NCBI RefSeq assembly: GCF_020497125.1
Contig: NC_059072.1
Span: forward strand, 274,270,045-274,334,044
Length of the DNA stretch: 64,000 bases
Reading direction: 5' to 3'
Origin: Mauremys mutica
Taxonomy: Eukaryota; Chordata; Testudines; Geoemydidae
Shown in pieces: positions 11,113 to 24,213 of the stretch (its first letter is position 1; every line of letters begins with the position of its first letter). The position numbers and the translations under genes were made by a program. The notes beneath the pieces are model-generated. The model was given only the letters and a program-made list of their open reading frames with translations. It did no database searches and was not told where the DNA came from.

Positions 11113-11995
11113 GTTCATTTGTTTGCCAATAAAATACTTATTTACTTCAGGGTTTTTTTATAGCAGTGTTGCACTGTGTGAATAAATGGAAAAGGGCTGA
11201 TGTGTACTGTGCATTACAAAATTAAGGAACACTGCCACAAACTTTACTTCCTGTGTTTCAATTATGACATAATTTTCACCTTCCAAATATGTTATTAAAT
11301 AGTTGCATTGTAATTGTTTATAGTACTTCCAAAACATATACTTTGTTTAAACCAGAATTTATTAACAGGCATCTGAGAGCATAAATTAGCCTTTCATTTT
11401 GTATCATTTTAATTTTTCACACCACAGAGTCATTACTTCCATATGAATTAATGTGTAGCTGCATATCAATTATCTGTTCCATTAGATTACTTTGTATTGT
11501 ACCTATAGCACTTGAAAGATAGTGATGAAAGTACTGCGTGTGTTATTTCCTGAGCTATAGTTAATGGAAACTTTGAAACAAGGGCTAGAATATGCTCATC
11601 TGCTCTGTGACTGCACAAGAAGAGAGAGAGAGTGCAGAAAATAAACACACATCCTCTCTGCACCTCAGTGCAGCAAGTAAGTACAGTTGTAATTCTGAAC
11701 GTTCAGGAGTACAGAGAATATTGTGTACTTGTGTCCCAGAACTTAATACACTCTAAAGTGGCAAGGAGTGAATGGGGGGTGACAGAGAGGGATATGTGTG
11801 TATCAAATTATGAATGCCAGTTGGTATTATGTGTTGAACACATGTATAAACCAGCCTGAAGACTGTCCATTTTATTGCATCCCAGACAGACACCCTGCCC
11901 TGTCTTTCTGGCAAGAAGTTTGAAACCTCGTTGAAGGAATATCACTGAGAACCACTAGAGCTGTCATCTATGAATGATTGTCATCTGCCCACCTA
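11113..11995. other. anonymous AT-rich sequence
   Basis: No gene is seen. The frame at 11632-11859 has no recognisable domain. Confidence 0.4.
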
Positions 11996-12710
11996 TCCTC
12001 ATGGAACAATGGATTTTCTACAGAGATGCCCATATGTGGGATGGGGCATGATTGATGGGGTTGGGGGGGATTCCCAATGGAACACATGGCTCAGAGACCC
12101 TTCTTAAGAATAAGGTTCTACTCAGTGCGGAGGGGCTGACCAATATCACATGCAATCATTATATGCAGGACAGAGAGGGCCAGCCTGAACACTGACAAAC
12201 TTCGGACTCATAGAAGTGGTGAGATCAGACTAGGGGAGGTGCATATCAAGACTTTTGTTGTTTTTCAAAGATTTGTAACTCTCAAATGCTTTTAAAAATA
12301 AAGTCACTGTTGTTAAGAAAGTCCTTTGCAAAGCCTGTGGCCTTCTTTGTTGTTGTTGTTGCTTCCCTGCCATATTTTTCTTGAGGGGTTTAAGCTAGAT
12401 ATCCCAGGAGTCTATAGCCTAGGTAGAGTCCTGTGGAAGTAACTGGCGGAGCTTGGGAAATATCATCTTAGACATTGCTTTTGGGTTTTAAGCTGACTGG
12501 ATGGCGGCCTTTCACATCCCAAGAAATGGGGTCAGACAAGAAATCTGAGTCTGGGAGCATACCCTATAAACCCAGAGCTAGAAACAGTGACTAGTTTCTA
12601 CCCAGACGCAGCTGACATAGAAACATGTGAGACCAATGAATGTGTCCACTAGCAACAAGCTAGTGACCATACAAAATACAATGTCCCAGGTTGTAACAGG
12701 GGCTGTGATA
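11996..12710. other. possible LTR/ERV remnant
   Basis: TTTAAAAATAAAGTCACTG near 12290 combines A/T box and poly(A)-like signals, and the block ends near GTTGTAACAGG. This is suggestive of a decayed LTR but lacks a target duplication. Confidence 0.25.
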
Positions 12711-13450
12711 TGTATGTTGCAATAGGTGCCTTCCTTCTATTTGCAAGGGGTTTCAGGCCCTTGAGGTAGCATTTTTTCCATAGCTCGGCACTGCCCAGAA
12801 ATTAGGCCAGTGCTTCTCATGTACAATTTAGTTCTATTTAATTATACATTCCTTTATTTGTATTACAGCATATGAGCCACTGTTTTACACTAAATTAATT
12901 GTCCTGGCTTACTTATCTCTTCTTTAATCTTTATTGCAGTTAGATATCACACTGCTACTTATCTCTGCATTTTGTTGTCTCTCAGGATAAAATAATCCGA
13001 GGGAGTCTTTCCAAAACATACTTTTCATCTTCACAAAAGTCCAGTTTTCGTGTGCTTTTATATGTTCCTAGCAAATTGTTGACATAAGGCATCAGAAATA
13101 CAAGTGAGCATGTTTCCAAGCAGTTCGATGCTCTACTATTGATTAGGCAATTTGTTTCGATGCTAGGTACATTAACTATAACATTGTGTTACTAGTCTGT
13201 TTGTTTAGTGAAATAGATTTGAGACAACGTAATGTTTGCTTTTCTTATTATAACTTTGGCTAAAGTTGTCCTTAAAATTTCTAGTCTTGGTGGGTTGGGT
13301 GATTTTGTTTACCAAACCTTTCACCTCTAGGACATCAGTTAAAATACTGCAAAGGTTGGTGTTAAGTCCCTGGAAGTTGTTCAATATGATGGCTTTAAGT
13401 CACATGTGCAGACTAAGTGGGTAGTACCATTCCTATTCCAGGTGGATAAA
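12711..13450. other. anonymous AT-rich sequence
   Basis: Nothing recognisable is seen in this stretch. Confidence 0.4.
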
Positions 13451-13455
13451 TATCC

Positions 13456-14154
13456 TGTGGCAGGGCGATGACTCACTGGCGGGGTGCCTCCTGCTCATCG
13501 TCTAGGGAATCAGCTCTTTCAGCATGGAGCATCCTCTGCAGACTGGTGTCTCGCCTGCCGCTGGCCCCCATGTCCCTCCAGGACCCTGGTGCCCCTCTAC
13601 ATCAGGGTCTGCCCCCAGCAGCAACCCACGATCTGAGTCTCCCCATCCCGGGGAACCCCCAACCCTCTATCCCCACCTTGCCTCAGTGGCTACTGCCAGT
13701 CACCATCTAGCCCCCCCCACTCACTGGGGCCGACTGCAGTCTGTAAACCACTCATCATGAGCAAGGGGGGTTAGGACCTTCTGCCTTTGCCTGTCTCTGG
13801 GCTGCCTCCCTGCATTCCCAGTACCTTTTTGGCCATTGTAGTAAGGCCTGCAGCCTCGGGGTATACTAGGCTGGAGCTCCCCAGCTCCCTCTGCCCTCCC
13901 GCAGGACTGCTCCACCTCAAGTACCCTTCCCAGCTCCCAGGCAGCCCAGTCCTTCTCTCTCTGACAGCTAGAGAGAGAACTGTCTGTCTTAGCCTCTTGC
14001 CCTCAGCCCTCTTCTAGGGCCAGCTGTGGCCTTATTGGGGCGTGGCCCCACTTGTGGCTGCTTCCCCCAATCAGCCTGGCTTTCCCCCACTGCAGCCCTC
14101 TCCCAGGGCTGTTTTATGCCCTTCAGGGCAGGAGCGGGGGACCACCCCGCTACA
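13456..14154 (-). mobile_element. solo LTR, 699 bp
   Basis: The plus-strand text runs from TGTGGCAGGGCG to ACCACCCCGCTACA (TG...CA ends). It is flanked by TATCC (13451-13455) and TGTCC (14155-14159), a 4/5 target duplication. On the minus strand GCATAAAACAGCCC near 14115 is a plausible TATA box, so minus orientation is inferred. It is much more GC-rich than its surroundings. Plus-strand frames (13468-13760, 13787-14017) are by-products. Confidence 0.75.
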
Positions 14155-14159
14155 TGTCC

Positions 14160-15840
14160 AAATAACCAACATACCATCATGCTAACTCTAATTGGCATCA
14201 TTGTTGAATTGCTGCACAGTTCTCTCCCTGCTCTCTCCACAGTATTAGAAAGCTTCTGGCATACACCGACACCAGATTATTGTCCTTCCAGGCACCAGTT
14301 CAGCTCTACCAGCCTGTGGATTGGGTGGCTGAGCCAAAACTCTACCCATTCTCTGTTCTTTCCTGCCTCCTCCTGACCCTTCCACTCCAAGGAAGAGTAA
14401 TGGATTTACTCACCTCTGTGCACCTGGACCCAACGTATAGGTAGCTGTGGATAGGCATAAGAGGAATTTTACTTCCTCCCTGCCCCTGAAAGCCTGTGCA
14501 GACTCAGGGACAAAGATGCATTTGTTGTTAATTTAAATTGATATAAAATATGCTTTCTTCTTTTACTGCTTTTCTTATTAATTATTATTATTATTATTCC
14601 TGATTTTGTGGAAAGTACCATAGCCTCACTTTATGGATTTTCCATTAAAGTGATTGTGGTTTTGTAGAATTGTATTCCTGAAAATAGAAGCAACTGACAC
14701 TGGAATGTGTATGTGACTTGATGGAAGAGAAACAAAACATGCCTCTTTACCACAAGGTGTACAAGATCATGATGCATCAACAGGACTAGAGAACCATACT
14801 TGGCAAATGGATGCTGCATGCAGTGGAACAAACAGAAGTCAAAATGAGGACAGCACATTTTAAAAATGGAAAGTGACAGTCAATCACTAATGCAGATTAA
14901 ACACAAAGGTTGATGTATTTATTATACAAATTGCATGTGCACATTATGAGCATATCTAACTAGGGATGGATGAAATGGTGCAATAAAAGTAAAAACTGGC
15001 CCAAGCCTTCACCAGTTTCATACACTGAAGCTGAACATTTTCCACAGTTCAGTGATGTTTAATTAAAGAATCCTCTCCAACTTCAAGAGTCCCAATGAGA
15101 TTCTCATTCTCCAACAGCTCCTTTGTCCCTTTCTTTCCTGAAAATAACTAATATGTCCCTGTCTCCCTCCTGAACAGACCCAATTCTAAGGCTGCTCCAC
15201 CTTTGAAGAGCAAAATGCCTTAGCTGATGAGCACTGGAATCGCTCTACCGTTCCTCAAATGCTACTGAATTTGAATATCATGCCTCCTGGTTTGGTGATG
15301 AAGTGTTGGACTTGTAGCCTCTGAGAATACAGTTTGAATTAAAAATCAGCAGTGACCAGTGTAATTGCTGGTCATAATGATAGGATCTCCCTACTTCTTA
15401 TGAAACAATCCATCCCCTCCAAACACTCCTCAAATGGTTCTCAAGCCAATCAAACCACTTTCCTCTCCAGCTGAAGCTATTTCTCCAGGTGAATGATCCC
15501 CATTTCATTTCCCTTCCATCCCTAATCATTATCTATGATAGGCTACCTGTTTCTACTGGAGTTATCCTCCTACCACTGCCCCAGTTCTCACATCAATGCA
15601 CCAGGGGAAAAAATATTTGGGACTCAATTAAGCACAGCCATGAAGTGCTTCATAAGTCGAATCAGCTCACAAGTAGCCCCAGGAAGCTTAGTGCCTCAGT
15701 GACACAATGCCATCTCTTCTTCCCCGTTACTCCATAGGGGGTAGGAATTAGCTATTGGCCTATCTCAGCAATTTCAGGATTCCATATTGGGGACTGAACT
15801 GAAGACTAATCCCATCTCTTACCTCTCCCTGCTCATCTAC
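14160..15840. other. anonymous sequence with ATT microsatellite
   Basis: A short (ATT)n run lies at about 14578-14598. No gene or recognised repeat is seen otherwise. Confidence 0.4.
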
Positions 15841-15844
15841 TACA

Positions 15845-16022
15845 TATGAGAAGGGGACTTACTGGCTGCCGCTTCCAGCAACTCCCATTGGCCCGGAGCA
15901 GCAATCTGCTGCCAGTGGGAGCCGCGATCAGCCAGACCTGCAGACGGGGCAGGTAAACAAACCGGCCCGGCCCGCCAGGGGCTTTCCCTACACAAGGGGC
16001 AACCCCTGTTTGAGAAACCCTG
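15845..16022. mobile_element. hAT family-3 fragment (right end)
   Basis: GGCAGGTAAACAAACCGGCC followed by TTTCCCTACACAAG and CCTGTTTGAGAAACCCTG matches the right arm of the element at 5229-6596. The left half is missing or decayed. Confidence 0.75.
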
Positions 16023-19000
16023 GCATAGGCCAACTGCCAGTCTAGCCTTTAGTGTTGACTTCAGTCAGACTACTAAAATATACCACGCAAGATGAGGAAG
16101 GGTATCAGTCTGACTCACAGTAAGGTAAAAGTGGCAGAATTTGGCCTCAAATAAGTAAAAAGAAGGAACCCAGAATTATAATATATAGTACACACAAGCA
16201 CTGCTTCTAAATAGAATTATTTGAACATTTTAATGAGCTCTGTTTTTCTTTAAGTAGAGAGTGATAATTGGGATTGAGTGAGGTGTACTCACATGAGTAA
16301 GAGTTATATGATTGAACCCTGAGCTCTCAAGTGTGTATTCATTTCCCTTACGTACATTGTTTGGTATGTTAATTCCATTGTATTCTATGTTTTACATAGC
16401 TTGGAAGTGAAAAGGGTTTTGTGAATCCCCTAGTGGCTTCTGAACCAATTAAGAAAAAAACCTTCTAAATTATTTTCTTTTCAGCAGGCTGGAAACTTTA
16501 AGGTTTTTGTGATCTCAAAGGGCTTTTTTTCTGCTTATAAGCTTGAAGCAAGCATTGGTAGTCTTAAAATTCCACAGCTCTAACTGCAGTATGTTACATT
16601 TTGTTTTTGACACATTTTAATGTCACACACAATAACATTGTGAAGAGGAAATGGCACGCTATACATCAGTAGGAATAGAAGGGAAAGAGCGGGAACTGTG
16701 TGGTGATATATGAATATTTCTTAGACTAGTGATTAGAAGAACCAAAGAAAAAAACATAATAAATGTGTGCTTTAGAGACCTGAGGCCACATCCTGCCGTT
16801 GTTGTGCACTCTGTTTCAGTGGTAATTTCAATTTGGGACACAATAGATTTGTGGAATCAGACCCTGTAATATTTATCAAAACTTGTTTTATAATAAATTA
16901 TATAATGGGTGGGGAGTAGCAGGAAGTGGATGGAGCTTTGACGACAAACACTCAGTGTGACATCCAGCCTATCAGAGATGGTGGTGGGAGTTGTCATAAT
17001 TAGCTGCCACTTTAGGCCAGTAATGAATTACAAGTGTCTGAATTTGGCCCATGGTTATGTATATAAAACTACTATATACTATTTTTTAATGATTTTGGTG
17101 CCCTATGGACATTTGGCACAGGGAAAGCCATTCAACCCTATGGATTTAAACCCAGTGTTCTTCTGTTGCATTAGAGTTGTGCAATAATAAACCTTGTGGC
17201 CATTTCCTTATCTGTGTTGCTAGAGTTAATAGGTTTGCCTATGATGTTGCTTAGATACACAAAACTTTGACTAGAAAGCCATGTTAATTACCTCAGTTTT
17301 GTTCTCTGGAACTAATCTGCTGTTGCAAGACAATCTATTTATTGTACACAATGGTAGTAGATACAGTTTAAATATACAAATGTTTGGGTTTTAATTGTAC
17401 AGTAGTATGGTATAGAAAAGTGTTTTTTTGTCCTGGTTCTTAATTTAGAAATACAAATGTAAGTTGCAAATTTGCTTACAAAACAAACTTGCAAATACTT
17501 TCACAAAGAAAATCACTGAAGCAAGTATGACAATTAAATACTCTGGTTACAGGCCAGCACTAGTGCTGGCACATACTATAGCAGATGTAAGATTATCCCA
17601 CACACTGAAAAAAAGGCTCCATGCAGGCACCAACAGTATGTAATGCCAGAGTCTTGTCTTCATGTGGAGTGAGACTGTGATAATTTTAACAAAATAATTA
17701 GCCTAACACCTCTAATACAAATTCAGAGAGGTCAATGGTATTGTCTTTTGAAAACCAGGACTGAAATACTGGCTCTGTTGAAGTCAATGGCAGTTTTTCT
17801 ATGACTTCAGTGGGGCCAGGATTTCATCCAAATACTGAAAACTTGGAGACAAATTCTGCTCCCATTTCACCAGTGTAAATCTGTACCACTGATTAATTAT
17901 ATTTTGTTCTATTGGTTAGCACTTTGATCCAATGCTTAGTTGGCAGCTTTGCCCTTGGACAAGGGATTCATTAACTTGTAAGTGGGCACAATGCCACCCA
18001 AAGAGATAGAATGGAACATAGGCAGCCAAAACACCCTTTATGTGTATCAAATATGTTTGTAAAGAGTAAGATTCTAATTTGGGAATGTCCAAATAGCTGT
18101 GCATACTGTGGAGTATTTGAATAAAGAATTTATCATTTGTGGTCAGAGGCTGACCACTTTAATAAAATGACCTGTGAAGCCGAATAGAGAAATATTTTTG
18201 TCCTGTTATAACTAAGCCACGATTTGTCCTGGGGGATAATGGGGAAGAGGCAAAAAGAAGGATTTCCCCTTCTTTTCTGTCAGTGCAAGAACCTCCATGT
18301 ACTGGGTGAAGAGTATCTTCTAAAACAGCTTTCATTTTAATAGGTCTTTAATCATGCAACTAGGAGCAGTGGAGACCTAAATGATTTTCAGCGTTAGTGC
18401 AGCAGCATTAGCATGTTAGAAGAATGAGATGGAATGATCTGCTCAAATAAAGTAAGAATCAATGAAAACCTGTAGTCAACTCTTATTGAAAACTTGTGAT
18501 AACTATTTGAATATTTTTGACAATGTTTTCAACGCTGATTTAAAATAAATTGACAAAAATCAGCAAAATGAATTGGTGTGTTGCAAGCCATCTGATATGG
18601 AAACAACCTCACAGTTGGAAGATTTATTTATTATTTTTAACATATATGCATTTCCAATCTTCCAGCTGGGCTGGATGTGCTGCTCATGTAAATCAGCATG
18701 ACTCACTTAGTTTCAGTGAGGTTATAGCTACTTACAATAGCTGAGGGTCTGGCCCATGATCTTCTGTATTTCCTGGTTTTGACCTGGCCTGGAGCCAGAG
18801 GTATTGTAATCTAAAATTAAATGGACATCTAATTTTGGAGGATGTGGCCATACTGAAACACATTTTTTTTTTTAATTTTGGCACTTGCCTTCATCCTGCA
18901 GAATTTAGTAAATGGAAGATTTGCCACGAATTTCAATGATTATAGGATCAATTCCCCTGCAAGTAGTAAGCATTCCTGCAAGATGCTGAGTTTCCTAAAT

Positions 19001-20610
19001 GCCTATTGAATTTAGTGACAATTGAGGGTGCTCTCCATCTTGTGGAAGATAATCAGCTTTTCAGAGGAACTGGTCCTAGATCATAGGTGTCATTCATTCT
19101 GATAATAAAATGGGTGAAACTCTGTCCCTGTCAAAGGCTATAACAAATTGACTTAAATAGGGCCAGGATAAGTCTCAATTTTATGGAATTCAGTTAGAAT
19201 ATTTCCTATCTATCCATTTCCAAATCACCTATCACTCTAGTATCTAGACTTGTTTAAAATAGCTAGAAATATTCTGAAAGGAAGTCAGCTTTCCCTTCTG
19301 CTGTTAGTTTAATTGCAAGATACTGTCTTTTTCCTCTGCTCTGGTTTCTTTGGGAGATGTAGTAAATATACTTTATTGTGCAAAAATATGATACAAAGCA
19401 GTAACATGATATAAAATTTTACATACACAATGTTTACATTACAGTTTATGTTGGTAATGTATATTTCAGTAATGATACAATACTGCCACACCAATCTAGC
19501 ACTTTATATCCTCAAAGCTCTTTACACACTTTTTTTCAGTACCTGAGATGAAATCATTCATCAGTATCTAAGAACCATTAGGAGTGCAGCTGTGAGAATT
19601 CCCACCATAGATTTTATATTTCACCTTAAAACATTTTAATCCAAATGTTTAGATTACACTCTGAGTGATAAACACATTTTCACTGCTTCACAAAGAGTTT
19701 TGTCTGCAAATCTCTGCAAATAGTTTAATCTCAGCTAGGCTGCTAAGTAACTGTATTCTTGTTAAGGGGAATATTTTAAGGAATTTGGCAGATCACAATC
19801 TTGGCACCCCACCAATGTGATGTGATATATGGTATGTTTTGCCAAAAGGATTTTTCACATAAAGTAAATATTTTGTAGTGGGTTGATTGTATGCATGGAA
19901 AAGGGGATGGAAGGCAGGGGTTTTTGTGTCATTATATCAGTAGCAGATTAACTTTTTGCTTTTTTGCTACATTAAAAATTATAGATGAAAATAAGCAGTA
20001 AATGCTGTATCAAAAGTGATTTTATGCCATGAAAATATGCTGATGTCTACTAATATAAAAATGGTGAATGGTAGTTATCTTACATCTGGAAATGAGCGAG
20101 AATGTCTTTTAGTCCAGTTGGCTAATGAGTTAGCAACATGGTGAAGTGCCAGTCAAAAATAGAATGTCACGGCTCCAAACAAACAGTAAATTGGGTCCTG
20201 CCCCAGCTGAAATGAATGGAGAAATGGATTACAATGAAATTAGCATTAGGTCCTATATGACAGTTTAAAATAAACCCAATTAAGTTTGTTACAAACAAAT
20301 GAGCTTATTTCAGTAGTGATGGGGTTTTTTTTCTGTAAATTCTTACCCAGGGGAATTTTTTTATAATATCACTTCAGAGGGAACCAATTGGTTTTCTGTA
20401 GAAGAAAAAGTAGAAGAAGACAAACTAGATGTACCTTGGCAAGTGTGGATTGTGGTGATGTCCCCAATGCGATAATTTATCCCTGGAGGGCATAGATTCA
20501 ATAATCACCCTTGGTATTTATTCAACACAGGTAAATCAGCAAGGTTTATAGTGAACACAGGAGTAGATCCTAGAGTTCTTGATTCCATGCCTTGCTCTGA
20601 GCAGGTTATA
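16023..20610. other. long anonymous AT-rich stretch
   Basis: No coding region is supported in 4.6 kb. A degraded palindromic relic lies at 17745-17890 (TTGAAGTCAATGGCA facing TGACTTCAGTGG, then CCAGTGTAAATCTG). Minus-strand frames at 17916-18104 and 19309-19494 lack domains. Confidence 0.45.
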
Positions 20611-20613
20611 TGC

Positions 20614-21536
20614 AGTGTAGTTGTAGCCGTGTTGGTCACAGGTATTAGAGCAGGAGTCAGCAACCTCTGGCATGTGGTTCGCCAGGGTAAACACCCTGGC
20701 GGGCTGGGCCAGTTTATTTACCTGCCGTGTTGGCAGGTTTGGCCAATCGTGGCTCCCACTGCCCGCGGTTCATGACTCCAGGCCAATGGGGGCGGCAGGA
20801 AGCCGGGGTCAGCGCATCCCTCGGCCTGCGCCGCTTCCAGCAGCCCCCGTTGGCCTGGAGCGGCCAACCACGGCCAGTGGGAGCCGCGATCGGCCAAACC
20901 TGCGGACGCGGCAGGTAAACAAACTGGCTCGGCCCGCCAGGATGCTTACCCCAGCGAGCCGCATGCCAGAGGTTGCCGATCCTTGTATTAGAGACACAAG
21001 GTGGGTGAGGTAATATTTTTTATTGGAACAAGTTCTGTTGGTGAGAGAGACAAGCTTTCAAGCCACACAGAGCTCTTCTGCAGGTCTGGGAAAGGTACTT
21101 CCAGCATCACAGAAAAATGCAAGGTGGAACAGATTCAAGGTAGAGTTGCTGACTAACACCTCTGGAGTCATAGGACAAAAAAACCCTTCACTTTCAAAAG
21201 AGGAGCCTGGGACCCTTAATTCATTACTCTGCTAGACACTAAAGATCATGGACTTAACAGAGACACTGGATTTAAGGCTTATTATAACAATGTGTAATCC
21301 ACAAACACCCTCTTTTTGTCCTATGATTGCAGAAGTGTTAATGGACCACTCTACTTTGAATGGTCCCTTACAATATGAGCTAACTTCTTATGCTAAACAA
21401 TCTGTTCCACCTTGCATTGTGCTGTGATGCTGGGAGTACTTTTCCCAAATCCAAAGAGCAGTCTGTGTCTCAAAAGTTTGTCTCTCTTGCCAACAGAAGT
21501 TGGTCCAATAAAAGATATTACCTCACCCACCTTGTC
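20614..21536. repeat. inverted interspersed repeat interrupted by hAT
   Basis: The left arm (about 20614-20650 resuming at 20986-21120) and the right arm (about 21385-21536) are inverted copies. Both contain AAGGTGGGTGAGGTAATAT, a TTGGTCCAATAAAAG-type text and GCAAGGTGGAACAGATT. The head TAGTTGTAGCCGTGTTGGTC resembles the SINE-like repeats at 10873 and 21771. The family is not named with confidence. Confidence 0.6.
20651..20985. mobile_element. hAT-like foldback MITE, family 1
   Basis: The termini are CAGGAGTCAGCAACCTCTGG and AGAGGTTGCCGATCCTTG. The 8-bp duplication TATTAGAG at 20643-20650 and 20986-20993 is exact. The arms are inverted through GTTTATTTACCTGCC and GGCAGGTAAACAAAC. It is inserted in the older repeat at 20614-21536. 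Confidence 0.92.
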
Positions 21537-21610
21537 TCTCTTGGGCAAGTTATGTCACCTGTCTCTGCCTCAATTTCACTATCTGTAAAATAGAGTTAGT
21601 ACTTTTTAGA
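21537..21610 (-). repeat. MIR/CORE-type SINE relic
   Basis: TTGGGCAAGTTATGTCACC followed by CTGCCTCAATTTCACTATCTGTAAAATAGAG matches, antisense, the conserved part of MIR/L2-related SINEs as I know them. Confidence 0.6.
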
Positions 21611-21770
21611 GTTGCTGAATTAATTATTGGTTCTCTGATTCACAGATATAACACTGGGGCATTCCATAGGGATACTCAGAAATAAAAATAGAAGCTATGG
21701 ATATTATCTTGTACACATGCACTCAAGCCATTATTTTTTTTTTAAATGACAATTTTATTACAGGTTTTAG

Positions 21771-21965
21771 AGTAGCAGCCGTGTTAGTCTGTATCCGCAA
21801 AAAGAACAGGAGTACTTGTGGCACCTTAAAGACTAACAAATTTATTTTAGCATGAGCTATCGTGAGCTACAGCTCACTTCTTCGGATGCATAGAATGGAA
21901 CACACAGACAGGAGATATTTATACATACAGAGAACATGAAAAGGTGGAAGTATGCATAACAACAG
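21771..21965 (-). repeat. SINE-like repeat, relative of the 10873 unit
   Basis: AGAGTAGCAGCCGTGTTAGT, then GGCACCTTAAAGACTAACA, then GCATGAGCT and CTTCGGATGCATAGAATGG follow the same order as the copy at 10873-11100. The 3' end is inferred to be the AGCCGTGTTAGT side, giving minus orientation. Confidence 0.65.
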
Positions 21966-22004
21966 GAAAAGTCTAATCAATTGATAATTTTATTAAAGAC
22001 ACAC

Positions 22005-22215
22005 CTACAGGGCCCAGTCAAGTTCAGGGCCCTGTTACGTTAGGTGCTGTATATAAACACATAAGACAAGACAGGTCCCGTCCCAAAGTGCTTACACTAT
22101 ACCAAAACAATAGAAGGAGAAACAAAGGCATAGAGAGGTGTAGTGACTTGTCCAGGTCATTGGCAGAGTTGGCAATAGGTTCCAGATCCCCTGACTTCAG
22201 TCTTTTTTTTCTGAA
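22005..22215. repeat. L2/MIR-like relic
   Basis: GGTGCTGTATATAAACACATAA, then a TCCCGTCCCAAAGTGCTTAC-like block, then GAGAGGTGTAGTGACTTGTCC and GTTCCAGATCCCCTGACTTC follow the order of ancient L2/MIR tails. Confidence 0.55.
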
Positions 22216-23217
22216 TACTGAGCATTGTCATTCAAAAGAAAAAGGTTTTAAATTCCTACTTACAAATTTTAAGAATAAAATATGATTAAATCCAAGATGA
22301 AGGATTAGAATTTCTTTGTTAAAAATGTATGAGTATCTTCTTGAATGTTATGTGGTTGTGGATTTTTCAGTGTGCTGTGTTAAGGGCACAATGAGTTTTC
22401 CTGTGACCTTCAGATGCATGCATAAAGGCCAGGCACAGTTGCACTATCCCCACTGAGACTGGGACCAAGATGGAAGAGGCAATGTACTGAAGTCCACAAA
22501 GGGGTGTAGCAGTGGGTGAACTCCCCTCACATGGGAGTGCCCTCTCAGTCAGTGTGGTTCTGCACATACTCACATAGCTTTTTTAGACATAATTGAGCCC
22601 TTTGTTGAGGTTTTCATTGTAGGCCTGGAATTTTAGTCTTGTCACATCACATTGAAAACATACCAGAGTTTCAAGATGTTTGGATGTATGATTCTGAATA
22701 GACACTTGCTAATTGGAGTCAACAGGTACAGATGATCACTTCTAGAAACACTGCCTTTAGTCAGCAGCAGCTAATAACCAAAAGCTTTATGCTGAAGTTA
22801 TGAAAGGCTGAAATATGGTGCAGAGGGCAGCAGAACAAGGCTTGATATAATCTCACAGATGGGATTAATAGGAATGCTGCAACAGTATAGAAGATGATAT
22901 AGTAAAAAGACCCAGGGGACAGAGTTTTCTGAAAACTGACTGACTCATCTTCAAGGACTGTACAAATAGTCCTTCATTCAGGGAACTATCAATGGTGCTT
23001 TCTTCAAGAACATTCATTTTTAAAGTGCTTTTTACATTATGAAGCATTAGCATTGAAAGAAATATTCAGTTCTCCAAAACAGTTTACTATGACCTTAGGG
23101 AATGGCTGAAAGTGAGAGCAATAGTGGAGAAGGAGAAAAGGCATGAGGAAGAGAATACAGACAGAAAGGCTTCATTAAAAACAAACAAACAATAATAATA
23201 GTGTCCCAGCTATTTCC

Positions 23218-23220
<3 letters not shown>
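22216..23220. other. anonymous sequence
   Basis: No gene is seen. The open frames at 22367-22573 and 22865-23053 (minus) have no recognised domain. Confidence 0.4.

Positions 23221-23269
<49 letters not shown>
23221..23269. repeat. (AT)n microsatellite
   Basis: About 24 uninterrupted AT units. The minus frame over it encodes only IY repeats. Confidence 0.98.
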
Positions 23270-23272
<3 letters not shown>

Positions 23273-23873
23273 AATTCTAACAAAAAAATTAATCACAGAG
23301 AACATTTAGTACCTTTTACTGTCACCAAATAACTCTTATTTTGTTTACAGACATAGAAAATAGTTCTGGAAGGACCTTTGGGATTGAGATGTAATTTTCA
23401 CAATCCCGAAGTCATGTCACAAGAGTGAGTAACTGAGCAGCAGCTAATAGCTATTGTCGAGTGGCTGTTGCCAGTTTAGGACCCAGGTAGGAGGACACAC
23501 ATCCTGTCTAGGGATGCCTTTCCAACACTTCTGCTCATTGAGAAAAGTGGTCAGATAGCAGCTGGGATTCATTTGACTCTGCTGATGTGCCTAGCATACA
23601 ATATTAATTTTCCAATAAATTAGTGTAGGAGAAAAAAAATATGGGGTGCAGAAAATCTAGGCCTAGTAATTATTCTCCATAACAGACAAACACTAACAAA
23701 GGAGATAGAGCCATTTCCACTCCCTCTTTATGCACAAATCTTGCGAGGGGGAGTAATCTATGATCCGCAAACTGGTGTAGTAATAAGCATGAAGAGTTGT
23801 GGGCATGCTGTAGCGATTTGGTTAAGTAAAACTACATTTTAATAACGTCCCATTTTTTTTCATTATAGTTGTG

Positions 23874-24213
23874 TAGCAGAGAGATTCTTAACCTTCATTG
23901 CATTGCAACCCCCTTTTGACAACAAAAATTGCTACATGACCCCAGAGTGGGGACCAAAGCCTGAGCCCCCCTGAGCACCATCACCCTGGGGGAAGAGGGC
24001 ACAAAGCCAGAGCCCAAGGGCTTCAGCCCCAAAAGGGGGGCCTGTAACCTCAGCCCCACCATCCAGAACTGAAGACGTTGAGCTTTGACCTTGAGAGGTG
24101 GGGCTCAGGCTTTGACCCCGGGCCTCAGCAAGTCTAACACCAGCCCTAGTGACCCCATTAAAATGGGGTCACAACCCACTTTGGGGTCCCAACCCACAGT
24201 TTGAGAACGCCTG
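23874..24213. mobile_element. old hAT-like MITE
   Basis: The left end (CAGAGAGATTCTTAACC) and right end (CAGTTTGAGAACGCCTG) are degenerate inverted hAT-type termini. The subterminal pair CAACCCCCTTTTG and GGGGTCACAACCCACTTTGG supports this. The 8-bp flanks match only partly. The interior is GC-rich and non-coding. Confidence 0.6.
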
